This document shows, piece by piece, positions 34,511 to 42,593 of a stretch of 64,000 nt of DNA. This stretch comes from JBBQUN01 sp963698395 (lineage in GTDB: Bacteria; Actinomycetota; Acidimicrobiia; Acidimicrobiales; SZUA-35), in the NCBI GenBank assembly GCA_963698395.1, contig CAVOQQ010000001.1, positions 1,053,878-1,117,877 on the forward strand. The letters run 5' to 3'. The notes under the pieces were generated by a model. It was not told where the DNA came from. It saw only the letters and a list, made by a program, of their open reading frames with translations, and searched no databases. The position numbers and the translations under genes are program-made. Each line of letters begins with the position of its first letter. Within the stretch, counting starts at the first letter, position 1.

Positions 34511-35764
34511 ATGACCTCAGGACGTACGAACCTGGTGATACTGGGAGCCGGAACCGGTGGCACGCTTGCTGCGAACAAGCTGCGTCGGCACTATTCGACC
34601 AGCGAGCTCCACATCGACATCATCGACCAGAACAACGAACACGTGTACCAGCCGGGGCTGCTCTTCGTCCCGTTCGGCCTGGCCGAGCCCGACGAGATCG
34701 TACGCAAACGCGACCGCCAACTGCATCGTGACGTGACGTATCACGCGGCCGGCATCACGTCGGTCGACATCGAGGCGAACACCGTGCTCCTCGACAACGG
34801 GGAATTGCTTTCCTACGACGTGTTGCTGGTCGCCACCGGCACCGCACTCCTCACCGACGAGACCGAAGGCCTCCTCGGCGATGGATGGATGAAGGACGTC
34901 TTCACGTTCTACGACATGGAAGGTGCAACCGCCTTGGGCGAGCGGCTCGAGACGTTCACCGCCGGCAAGCTCGTGATCAACGTGTTCGACATGCCGATCA
35001 AGTGCCCGGTCGCTCCACTCGAGTTCGCCTTCCTGGCCGACTGGTACTTCACCGAACGAGGCGTGCGTGACGACATCACGATCACCTACGTCACGCCGCT
35101 CGACGGCGCCTTCACCAAGCCGGTCGCCGCATCGGCCCTCGGCGATCTCCTGGCCGAGAAGGGCATCGAGGTGGTGACCGAATTCAACACCGGCGAGGTC
35201 GACGCCGATCGCAAGGTGCTGGTCGGTTACGACGGCCGTGAGGTCGCCTACGACCTGGCCGTCGTCATCCCGCTGCACGGCGGCGCTCCGTATGTCGAGG
35301 AGTCGCCGGGCCTCGGCGACGAACTCGGGTTCATCCCGACCGACAACGCCACGCTGCAGTCTCTCGTGAAGCCGAACATCTTCGCCATCGGCGACGCTGC
35401 CGACGTCCCCACCTCCAAGGCGGGGTCGGTGACCCACTTCGAGGGTGACGTGCTGCTCGAGAACATCGAGGCCTTCATCGACGGCAAGCCGCTTCCCGCC
35501 CGCTTCGACGGGCATGCCAATTGCTTCATCGAGACCGGGTTCTCCAAGGCACTCCTCATCGACTTCAACTACGAGACCGAACCGCTGCCGGGTCACTACC
35601 CGGGACCGCTCGGCCTGCCGCTGTTGAAGGAATCTCGTCTCAACCACCTGGGGAAGCTGATGTTCCAGTCCTTCTACTGGCACAGCCTCCTTCCCGGTCG
35701 GGACATGCCGGGGATCGGCTCCGACATGCCGATGATGGGCAAGCACGACGTCCCCAGCAGCTGA
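34511..35764 (+). CDS. sqr: Sulfide:quinone oxidoreductase-like FAD oxidoreductase
   Basis: A 417-residue two-dinucleotide-binding flavoprotein. FAD binding is shown by VILGAGTGGTLAANKL (5-20), LLVATGTAL and NIFAIGDAADVPTSKAG. C165 in IKCPVAPLEFAF and C338 in ANCFIETG match the two cysteines that form the polysulfide-bridging disulfide of SQR; the third Cys of type I SQR is missing. A strong GAGGAGG site precedes the ATG. The DsrC and DsrE genes follow at once, so oxidised sulfane sulfur is probably handed to them. It may be a type III-like SQR or a related sulfur flavoprotein. Confidence 0.83.
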   Translation: MTSGRTNLVILGAGTGGTLAANKLRRHYSTSELHIDIIDQNNEHVYQPGLLFVPFGLAEPDEIVRKRDRQLHRDVTYHAAGITSVDIEANTVLLDNGELLSYDVLLVATGTALLTDETEGLLGDGWMKDVFTFYDMEGATALGERLETFTAGKLVINVFDMPIKCPVAPLEFAFLADWYFTERGVRDDITITYVTPLDGAFTKPVAASALGDLLAEKGIEVVTEFNTGEVDADRKVLVGYDGREVAYDLAVVIPLHGGAPYVEESPGLGDELGFIPTDNATLQSLVKPNIFAIGDAADVPTSKAGSVTHFEGDVLLENIEAFIDGKPLPARFDGHANCFIETGFSKALLIDFNYETEPLPGHYPGPLGLPLLKESRLNHLGKLMFQSFYWHSLLPGRDMPGIGSDMPMMGKHDVPSS

Positions 35765-35799
35765 CGTACCCCACAGATCAAACGAAAGGCACACGCACC

Positions 35800-36117
35800 A
35801 TGGCAACCAAGACCATCGCCGGCACCCCGGTCGAAGTCGATCACGAGGGCTTCTTCGTCGATCCGAACCAGTGGACCGAGCCAATGGCCGTCGAGATGGC
35901 GGCGGAGGCCGACCTCGGCGAGCTGAACGACAAGCACTGGCAAGTCATCAACTTCATGCGCAAGGAGTACTTCGACAAGGGCACCGGACCCACCGTGCGC
36001 AAGCTCGGCAAGACCTCGGGGGTCACGGTCAAGGAGCTGTACCAGCTCTTCCCGAAGGGCCCGGCCAAGACCGCGGCTCGCTGCGCAGGAATCCCCAAGC
36101 CCAAAGGATGTATCTGA
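35800..36117 (+). CDS. dsrC: DsrC/TusE family sulfur carrier
   Basis: A 105-residue DsrC-fold protein that carries persulfide on its flexible C-terminal arm. WQVINFMRKEYFDKG and VRKLGKTSGVTVKELYQLFPKGPAKTAA are the conserved core. The penultimate Cys (C104 in PKPKGC-I) is present. A second Cys, C95, lies 9 residues before it, whereas canonical DsrC has CysB 11 residues before CysA, where this protein has Ala. It is therefore neither plain TusE (one Cys) nor standard DsrC. It lies 35 bp after SQR and 2 bp before the DsrE gene. Confidence 0.9.
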   Translation: MATKTIAGTPVEVDHEGFFVDPNQWTEPMAVEMAAEADLGELNDKHWQVINFMRKEYFDKGTGPTVRKLGKTSGVTVKELYQLFPKGPAKTAARCAGIPKPKGCI

Positions 36118-36119
36118 TC

Positions 36120-36602
36120 ATGTCCGATGCCACTACGCCAGCACCGATCGAGAAAGTGTCGATCGTCATCTCCAAGGGCTCGCTCGAGGAGATCTATCCC
36201 GGCCTCATCATGGCCAACGGCGCTCGTGCCGAGGGCATCGAGGCCAACGTGTTCTTCACCTTCTTCGGCATGGATGCGGTGCACAAGAAGCACCAGTCGC
36301 GCATCAAGGTGGCAACGGTCGGCAATCCCGGCCTGCACATCCCCACGTGGGCCGGCGGCCTGCCGGGTGTCTCCGGTCTGATGACCAAGTACATGGAGCA
36401 TCAGATCGAGGAACTCGACATTCCCGACATCCCCGAGTTCGTCCAGATGATCGCCGACACGGGTGCTGGCCTCTATGCCTGCCTTGCGTCGGTCGACCTG
36501 TTCAAGCTGGAGCGTGAAGACCTCATCGACGAACTCGACGACATCATCACCGTCGGTGAGTTCTACGAGAAGGCTGCAGGCGGCCAGATCATCTTCACCT
36601 GA
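36120..36602 (+). CDS. DsrE/DsrF-like (DsrE2) sulfur-relay protein
   Basis: A 160-residue DsrE/F/H-fold protein. VSIVISKGSLEEIYPGLIMANGA and ANVFFTFFGMDAVHKK are the typical first and second strands; C121 in GLYACLASVDLF is the conserved sulfur-binding cysteine. In DsrE2-type proteins this Cys accepts persulfide and passes it to DsrC or TusA. The tight order SQR-DsrC-DsrE points to a dedicated sulfane sulfur route. A strong hairpin follows the gene. Confidence 0.86.
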   Translation: MSDATTPAPIEKVSIVISKGSLEEIYPGLIMANGARAEGIEANVFFTFFGMDAVHKKHQSRIKVATVGNPGLHIPTWAGGLPGVSGLMTKYMEHQIEELDIPDIPEFVQMIADTGAGLYACLASVDLFKLEREDLIDELDDIITVGEFYEKAAGGQIIFT

Positions 36603-36622
36603 ACCACCCTTCGATCGGTACC

Positions 36623-36667
36623 ACACCGGTCCCCGCTGAGCGCGACGCTCTCGGCGGGGACCGGTGT
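36623..36667. terminator. Bidirectional hairpin terminator
   Basis: ACACCGGTCCCCGC (36623-36636) pairs perfectly with GCGGGGACCGGTGT (36654-36667), a 14-bp GC-rich stem. The loop has an inner GAGCG/CGCTC stem. It lies between the end of the SQR-DsrC-DsrE operon and the convergent end of the exchanger gene. No T-tract follows, as is common in actinobacteria. Confidence 0.75.
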
Positions 36668-36725
36668 CGCGTCCGAACTCGTGGGGCCGAGCGACCGCGC
36701 CGGTGGTCCTCAGCGCCGGTGGTCC

Positions 36726-37713
36726 TCAGACGATGAGGGCCGGGTAGAGGGCGAGATACAGCAGGATCAGCGCAACGCCGGTCGGCCAACGGGGTGGGCC
36801 CTCGCGCAGGAGGATGGCCGTGACGACGGCGATCACGGCCGCGGTGAGCAGACTGCCTCGCACCAGGCCGGTGCTGAGGACGGTGGGGAAGAGCAGGGGG
36901 CCGATGGCCGGTGCGAGGGTGGCATCGACGAACGAGGAGCCGAGGAGGTCGCCCATGGCGAGCTCACCTTCGCCCTGCCGCAGCGCCCGGGCATCGACGA
37001 CGAGCTCGGGCAGCGAGGTGCCCAGCGGCCAGCACGAAGAAGCTGAGGAGGTATTCGGGAACCCCGAAGTCCTGGGCGGCCCGGGTGAAGCACTCCACGG
37101 CCAGCGCTGCGCCGGCGCCCACGACGACCAGGAAGCCGATCGTGCGGTAGACCTGTCGTTGCAGGCTGCCGTCGGCGGTCGATGGCTCGTGGTGCTCAGG
37201 GGCCGCACCGTCGATTCGAGCGGCTTCGGCGGCGCGCTGCACTTCTCGCTCTGCGCTGCGCTCCTCGGGGGTGGGTCGCTGGATGATGAAGGTGCCGACG
37301 AGCCAGGTCGCGATCAGCAACAGCGCGTCGGCGCGACCGAGGTGTTCGTCGGCGATCGCCATCGCGCCGATGAGCAGCGCCAGGACGGTGAGTGAACCGG
37401 TCGTGATGACGAAGCGCTGGGTCGAACGCAACCGCCCGGTCAACGCAAGGAGCCCGAGCACCAGCGTCGACTGGGTGACGACCGAGCCGATCGAGTTGCC
37501 GACGTTGAGATCGCCGTGTCCGGTGGCCGACGACACGATGCTGTTCGCGATCTCCGGCAGATCGGTGCCGATCGCCACCACCGTCATCCCGAGGACGAAC
37601 GGCGACAAGCCGAGAATCCGCCCGACCGCCGTGGCGGAGTCCAAGGCAGAGCGGCTCGCGGCCACCGCGATCGCGAGCCCGACGACGACGCCGATGAGCC
37701 AGACGACGGTCAC
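36726..37713 (-). CDS. CaCA family Na+/Ca2+ exchanger-like protein, one frameshift
   Basis: A ten-helix cation antiporter of the CaCA (YrbG) family made of two repeats. The alpha-repeat signatures are GMTVVAIGTDLPEIANSI with GNSIGSVVTQSTLVLGL in the first half, and GTSLPELVVDA with MGDLLGSSFVDATLAPA in the second. The frame changes at 37021-37023 where AAGTSLPEL needs GG but the sequence has GGG. The 988 bp span equals 329 codons plus one base. A GTG start at 37713 follows the Usp stop by 10 bp, so it is the last gene of the minus-strand stress operon. Confidence 0.82.
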
Positions 37714-37723
37714 GGCGACCGCA

Positions 37724-38617
37724 TCACGTGGTGAGCGGCACCACGACGGTCGGCGCCGCTGGATTGCGCACCAGCACGTCGGTGGTGGAGCCGAGAAGGA
37801 GGTGGGCCACACCGCGATGGCCGCGCGCGCCGACGACCAGCATCTGGGCGTCGGCGGCGAGCTCGCCCAGCACCTGACGGGGCTCGCCGTAGAGCGTACG
37901 GAGGGAGACGGCATGGGCCGTTGGCCCGACGGCGCGTCGGGCATCGGCGACGGCGGCTCTCAGCAGACGGTCGGCGCCCTTGGCCGCCTCGCTCGGGGGC
38001 CCGGGGTCGGCGCGAAGCGAGAGGTCGACGGGATCGAGGTAGCTGATCACGGCAACGAGTTCGGTGTCTGCGGGCGTGTGCTGCATCGCCCATCGGAGTG
38101 CCTCGTCGGCGTTTGCCGAGCCGTCGACCCCGACGACGACCGGTCCGCGCCGTGGTGTCATCGGCAGGTCCCGGGGGACGACGACCACCGGTACCTTCGA
38201 ATGGGTGACGAGGTGCATGCCGGTCGAGCCGAGCAGGGTGCCCCGCACGGCGTCACGCCCTCTCGTGCCGACCGCAACGAGGTTGGCCCTGGCGCCGATG
38301 GTGACGAGGGTCGGCCCGGCCGAAGCCTGGCAGACGATCGGATCGGCCACCGGCTCGATGGCGAGCAGTTCGAGCTCGGCCCTTGCCTGGGACTCGGCTC
38401 GCCGCTGGAACTGCTCGACCGGGGGAGGGGCAGGAGCCCCGGGGAAGGGATTCGGAACCAACCACCACGGGTAGCGCCACGCCACCACGGGCTGGATCGG
38501 ACCGAAGTGTTCACGGTGCGTCGCCGCCCAGCGCATGGCGGCGCGAGAACCGTCGGACCCGTCGAGTCCGACCACGATGCCGAAGCGTTCCTTGCCTTCC
38601 AGTCGATCTGCGGTCAT
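37724..38617 (-). CDS. Universal stress protein (tandem domains)
   Basis: A 297-residue protein with two Usp domains (about 10-150 and 158-295). Each ends in an ATP-binding type signature: VGTRGRDAVRGTLLGSTGMHL and VGARGHRGVAHLLLGSTTDVL. GIVVGLDGSDGSRAAMRWA and PVVVGVDGSANADEALRWA mark the two N-terminal strands. The layout equals mycobacterial DosR-regulated proteins such as Rv2623. It sits in a minus-strand run with thioredoxin, hybrid kinase and response regulator. Confidence 0.9.
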   Translation of the reverse strand: MTADRLEGKERFGIVVGLDGSDGSRAAMRWAATHREHFGPIQPVVAWRYPWWLVPNPFPGAPAPPPVEQFQRRAESQARAELELLAIEPVADPIVCQASAGPTLVTIGARANLVAVGTRGRDAVRGTLLGSTGMHLVTHSKVPVVVVPRDLPMTPRRGPVVVGVDGSANADEALRWAMQHTPADTELVAVISYLDPVDLSLRADPGPPSEAAKGADRLLRAAVADARRAVGPTAHAVSLRTLYGEPRQVLGELAADAQMLVVGARGHRGVAHLLLGSTTDVLVRNPAAPTVVVPLTT

Positions 38618-38662
38618 GGCATCATCGTCACGGCGACGACGACGAACGCCCAGAGGCCAAGG

Positions 38663-39088
38663 TCACGCCAGCGTCTGATCGATCCATTGCCGCAGCGCCG
38701 GCTCGGGCACCGCGCCGATCTGACGCCCCACCTCGCGGCCTCCCTCGAACAACAGCATCGTGGGAATGCTCTGCACACCGAGACGACCCGAGATGGTGGG
38801 TGCCTCGTCGACGTTGAGCTTGACCACGCGGAGCTTGCCGGCGCGGTCGGCTGCGACGTGTTCGAGGATCGGCGCGATCATCTTGCACGGACCACACCAC
38901 GGTGCCCAGAGATCGACGAGCACGGGGATCGTCGACCGACTGATCGCCTCGTCGAAATCGTCGGCCGAGGCATTGACGAGCCAGGGGAGATCGCTCTTGC
39001 ACGAGGCGCATCGCGGCCTTCCGATCGCGACGACCGGAACCCGGTTGCGGGTGCCGCAGGTCGAACAGGTGGTGTTGTTGGAGGCCAT
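38663..39088 (-). CDS. trxC: Thioredoxin 2-type protein with N-terminal zinc ribbon
   Basis: A 141-residue thioredoxin. The N-terminal extension has two CxxC pairs (C8/C11 and C27/C30) that should bind zinc, as in E. coli Trx2. The active site is WAPWC65-GPC68, followed by the cis-Pro of QSIPTMLLF. It reduces protein disulfides and, in Trx2, responds to oxidative stress. The start at 39088 is the ATG nearest the conserved N-terminus. It lies between the hybrid kinase and a Usp gene on the same strand. Confidence 0.88.
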   Translation of the reverse strand: MASNNTTCSTCGTRNRVPVVAIGRPRCASCKSDLPWLVNASADDFDEAISRSTIPVLVDLWAPWCGPCKMIAPILEHVAADRAGKLRVVKLNVDEAPTISGRLGVQSIPTMLLFEGGREVGRQIGAVPEPALRQWIDQTLA

Positions 39089-39105
39089 GATTCGTTCCTG
39101 ACTGC

Positions 39106-41163
39106 TCAGTTGTCCGGGCGTTCCGTTGCCCGGTCGTTGGGTTGCTGGGTCATCCGATCGCACAGCAGTGCGTCCGAGACCGCGCCGACGAGCTCCCCGG
39201 CCGAGACCGGTTTCGTGAGGAGTTGTGCGTCGGTGAAGTGCTCGTTCATCGGGCTGTTGGCGGCGTAGCCGCTCATGAGGAGCAGCTTGACCGTCGGCCA
39301 GCGGCGACGAATGATCGAGGCGAGTTCGGGGCCGCTGATGCCCGGCATGACCGCATCGGTGATGACGAGTTCGATGTCGTGGTGCTGCTCGAGGATCTCG
39401 AGCGCTTCGTCTGCATCGAGGGCACCGTGAACGCGGAAGCCGCGCTCGCGCAGCACTTCGGTGGTGAGCTCGAGCAACTCGGCTTCGTCTTCGACGACGA
39501 GCAGTGTTGCGTTGGGAGACGTCGAGACACCGACCAGCGGTGTGACCGGGCGTGCCTCTTCGATCGGGTTGGTGACGGGCAGCACGATCGTGACGGTCGT
39601 GCCGGCGTCCGGCTCGGAATCGAAGGTGATCGTGCCGTGGGCGTCGGTGACGGTTGCGTAGGTGGTGGCGAGACCGAGCCCGGTGCCGACGCCCGGTGCC
39701 TTGGTGGTGAAGAACGGTTCGAAGACCGAGCTGAGTGTGTCGTGGTCCATGCCGATGCCGGTGTCGGTCACGCGGAGCGTCGCCGACGGCCGGTCGCCGG
39801 CGGTGGCGGCCAGCTCGACGGCGAGGGTGCCGCCGAGGGGCATGGCATCACGAGCGTTGGCCGCCAGGTTCAGGAGCACCGCTTCGAACCGTCCCTCATC
39901 GATGGCGACCGTCACCGGATGCGGGGGCACCGTGATCTCGAGGCGCACGTCTTCACCGAGCAGGTAGGGCAAGGTCCCGGTGCTGCGACGCAGGAAGTCG
40001 CTGAGGTCGAGCGGCCTGCGAACGCCCATGGTCGGGCGGTTCAGGAGCATCAGGTTCCGAACGAGTGACGTCGCTCGCTGCACCGCTCGTTGAATGGCAG
40101 CGACGCGCTCGCCCTGAGCGTCCGAGCCGTCGACCGAGGCTCGCTCGAGTGCCTCGGCATTGCCTTGGATGATGGCAAGGACGTTGTTGAAGTCGTGAGC
40201 GATGCCACCGGCGAACGCTCCGAGCGATTGCATCTTCGCCGAGTGCACCAGCTGTTGTTCGAGGCGGTGTTGTTCGGTGACATCGAGGTCGATGCCCAGG
40301 ATCCGAGCCGGGCGGCCATCGGCATCCCACTCGGTGATGACACCACGGTGCCGATTCCAGCGCCAGGTCCCATCCTTGTGCCGCACACGAAAGGTGAGTT
40401 CGAGCACCGTTTCGCTCGCCTTTCCCAGCTGCTCGGCGACTCGGAGTAGCTCGGGATGGTCGTCGGGGTGGACGAGGTCGTGCCACGGAGCAGAGGTGAG
40501 ATCGATCTCGCCTGGTTCGTAGCCGAGCAGTCGATACCAGCCGTCGCTCAGGTGCAGCGTACCCTCGGCAACGTTCCACTCGCCGACGGCTGCTCGTGAT
40601 GCGTCGAGGACGAGCTCCAGCTTCTCGCGCTGGGCCTGGCTCTGTTCCAGGGCGGCACGGAGCCGGGAGCGCGACCGTTCCAGCGCGGCGGTACGAGCCG
40701 ACACCTGGCGCTCGAGCTGCTCGGCGTGGTCGGCCGTCTCCTGCTCGAGCCGAACCAGATCGCCGATGTCGATGATGTGCGCCAGGACGATCGTGGCCTC
40801 GCCAACGGATCGCAAGGCTCGTGCATGGAGCTCGGCCCATCGATAGTGGCCGTCACGGTGGCGATAGCGCTTGCGATGCCGGTAGACGTCGAGCGTTCCC
40901 CGGCGGATTCGAGTTGCCGCAGCATCGTCGTTGGTCACGTCATCGGGGTGCGTCAGCTCGTTGAAGGTCATGCCGATGAGGTCGCCGGGCGTGGTGCCGA
41001 GGAAGATCGCAAGCGCCCGATTGGCGACCTGGATCCATCGGGATCCGTCGGCTTCCAGCCGCGTGATGGCCATGCCGACCGGGGCGTCGGCGAACGCGGC
41101 TTCGGAGAGCCCACCGAATCCGTCCCAATCGACCGTCATCGCCACTGCGTCTGGATCCGACAT
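39106..41163 (-). CDS. PAS hybrid sensor histidine kinase
   Basis: A 685-residue cytoplasmic hybrid kinase with no membrane helix. Domains in order: PAS1 (about 20-135), a coiled coil (LEQETADHAEQLERQVSART), PAS2 (about 186-297), DHp with H323 in GGIAHDFNNVLAII, HATPase (NLAANARDAM, DTGIGM, GTGLGLATTY) and a C-terminal receiver (VVEDEAELLEL, phospho-Asp in ITDAVMPG, Lys in LLTKPVS). It starts 5 bp after the stop of an OmpR-type regulator gene. The soluble PAS domains suggest redox, gas or ligand sensing; no haem or FAD motif can be assigned by eye. Confidence 0.87.
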   Translation of the reverse strand: MSDPDAVAMTVDWDGFGGLSEAAFADAPVGMAITRLEADGSRWIQVANRALAIFLGTTPGDLIGMTFNELTHPDDVTNDDAAATRIRRGTLDVYRHRKRYRHRDGHYRWAELHARALRSVGEATIVLAHIIDIGDLVRLEQETADHAEQLERQVSARTAALERSRSRLRAALEQSQAQREKLELVLDASRAAVGEWNVAEGTLHLSDGWYRLLGYEPGEIDLTSAPWHDLVHPDDHPELLRVAEQLGKASETVLELTFRVRHKDGTWRWNRHRGVITEWDADGRPARILGIDLDVTEQHRLEQQLVHSAKMQSLGAFAGGIAHDFNNVLAIIQGNAEALERASVDGSDAQGERVAAIQRAVQRATSLVRNLMLLNRPTMGVRRPLDLSDFLRRSTGTLPYLLGEDVRLEITVPPHPVTVAIDEGRFEAVLLNLAANARDAMPLGGTLAVELAATAGDRPSATLRVTDTGIGMDHDTLSSVFEPFFTTKAPGVGTGLGLATTYATVTDAHGTITFDSEPDAGTTVTIVLPVTNPIEEARPVTPLVGVSTSPNATLLVVEDEAELLELTTEVLRERGFRVHGALDADEALEILEQHHDIELVITDAVMPGISGPELASIIRRRWPTVKLLLMSGYAANSPMNEHFTDAQLLTKPVSAGELVGAVSDALLCDRMTQQPNDRATERPDN

Positions 41164-41168
41164 GGCGT

Positions 41169-41978
41169 TCACGGCACGAAGCGGTAGCCGGCGCCTCGCA
41201 TCGTGTGGATCCACTGGGGAGCCGATGGGTCGGGCTCGATCTTGCGGCGCAGGCGATGGATGTGCTCGGCCACCGTGGACGGGCTCTGCCACTCCGGGTC
41301 CGAGCTCCAGACCCGCCGCAACAGTTGGGTTCGCGAGAAGACCTGGCGAGGAGAGACCGCAAGGAAGGCCAGGAGATCGAACTCCTTTGCGGTGAGGTCG
41401 ATGTACTTGCCGTCGACCGTGACATCACGCGATGCGAGGTCGATCACCAGGCGGTCGAACTCGAGTCGGGCCGGGGCCTGACCGCCAGACGCTTCGGCCC
41501 GTCGGAGGACGGTCTTGATCCTGGCGGCGAGCTCCCTGCTGGAGAAGGGTTTCACCACGTAGTCGTCGGCGCCCATCTCGAGACCTACCACCCGGTCGGC
41601 CTCGGAGTTCCATCCCGACAAGATGATCACGGGAAGGCCGCCCATCTGGCGGATCTGCCGCAGGATGTCGAGGCCATCGATGTCGGGCAGGCCGAGATCG
41701 AGCAGCACGAGGTCGGGAGGGCGGGATCGCACGATCTCGAGTCCTCGCCGTCCGTTCGGCGTCCCGATGACTTCGAAATGGTGTTCGGCGAGGTCTTGCT
41801 CGATGATCGCTCGGAGTTCGTCATCGTCATCGATCACCAGCACCTGCGGTCCTGCGCCTTCGTGTTCGATGGCCGGCAGGAGGTCACGCCGAGGGGCGAC
41901 ACCTCGTCGTTGGTCTGGTCGTGTCGGTAGCAGCGACGACGAGGTGGGGTTTGCTCGGTGCTGTGACTTGTTGATCAT
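41169..41978 (-). CDS. OmpR/PhoB family response regulator
   Basis: A 269-residue DNA-binding response regulator. The receiver runs from VLVIDDDDELRAII with the phospho-Asp in LVLLDLGLPDIDG and the switch Lys in DDYVVKPFSSRELAARI. The winged helix contains IDLTAKEFDLLAFLAVSPRQVFSRTQLLRRVW and RRKIEPDPSAPQWIHTMRGAGYRF. AGGAGGG precedes the ATG at 41978. It is the first gene of the minus-strand set regulator, hybrid kinase, thioredoxin, Usp, exchanger. Confidence 0.9.
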   Translation of the reverse strand: MINKSQHRANPTSSSLLPTRPDQRRGVAPRRDLLPAIEHEGAGPQVLVIDDDDELRAIIEQDLAEHHFEVIGTPNGRRGLEIVRSRPPDLVLLDLGLPDIDGLDILRQIRQMGGLPVIILSGWNSEADRVVGLEMGADDYVVKPFSSRELAARIKTVLRRAEASGGQAPARLEFDRLVIDLASRDVTVDGKYIDLTAKEFDLLAFLAVSPRQVFSRTQLLRRVWSSDPEWQSPSTVAEHIHRLRRKIEPDPSAPQWIHTMRGAGYRFVP

Positions 41979-42133
41979 GGCTGCCCTCCTCTCGGGAGCG
42001 GAGCACTTCACTACCCACGTTCTACAACGCAAGATCAATACGTGCCAGGGTCTTTGGTCTGAGGTTCGAGGTCTGAGGTCTGAGAGGACCTCCTGCTCTG
42101 GCGCCAGGTCGCGGGCGGCGCTGTCATGGGTTC

Positions 42134-42520
42134 ATGAAACGCACGCGAGACGGCTCCGAGACCATCGAGGACGTCATGACGATCGAACCGGTGGTCATCG
42201 GCCCGAATGACAAGCTCGGCCGGGCGCGAGACCTGATGCTGACGCTCGGGATCCATGCGCTCCCCGTCGAGTCGAGCGGCGAGGTGGTCGGGCTGGTCAC
42301 CAGTTCCGACCTCGTCGACGACTGGCCCGACGACGAGTCGGTCTCGACGGTGATGACGTCGATTCCCTACACCATCGGGGCCGAGGCCAGCCTCGTCGAG
42401 GCAGCGGCCTACATGGTGGAACAGCGGGTGCACCATCTCCTGGTGGTGCGAGGCGCCGAGGTTGCCGGCATCGTGTCGAGTCTCGACCTTCTCGACGCGC
42501 TGGCCAGCCCGCTGGACTGA
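42134..42520 (+). CDS. CBS-domain protein (Hrp1-like)
   Basis: A 128-residue stand-alone CBS pair. The first unit runs EDVMTIEPVVIGPNDKLGRARDLMLTLGIHALPV...GLVTSSDLVDDW and the second VSTVMTSIPYTIGAEASLVEAAAYMVEQRVHHLLVV...GIVSSLDLLDAL. It binds adenine nucleotides if typical. Rv2626c (Hrp1), the strongly DosR-induced CBS protein, has the same size and layout. It is divergent from the response regulator at 41978. Confidence 0.87.
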   Translation: MKRTRDGSETIEDVMTIEPVVIGPNDKLGRARDLMLTLGIHALPVESSGEVVGLVTSSDLVDDWPDDESVSTVMTSIPYTIGAEASLVEAAAYMVEQRVHHLLVVRGAEVAGIVSSLDLLDALASPLD

Positions 42521-42523
42521 TGC

Positions 42524-42592
42524 TCGACCCTGCCGCTGATCGACCCTGCCGCTGATCGACCCTGCCGCTGCGACGACCACGAGCAGGGCAGG
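42524..42592. repeat. 16-bp tandem repeat with hairpin potential
   Basis: TCGACCCTGCCGCTGA is repeated at 42524-42539 and 42540-42555, with a third copy at 42556-42570 that lacks the last base. CCCTGC and CCTGCC in each copy can pair with GCAGGGCAGG at 42583-42592. It lies between the convergent CBS and Usp genes and may act as a terminator. Confidence 0.55.
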
Positions 42593-42593
42593 C

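Noticed and set aside
42056..42084. Repeated GGTCTGAG units upstream of the CBS gene at 42134 as an operator
   Set aside because: Three 8-bp direct repeats with irregular spacing and no symmetry; too short and low in complexity to support a specific site.
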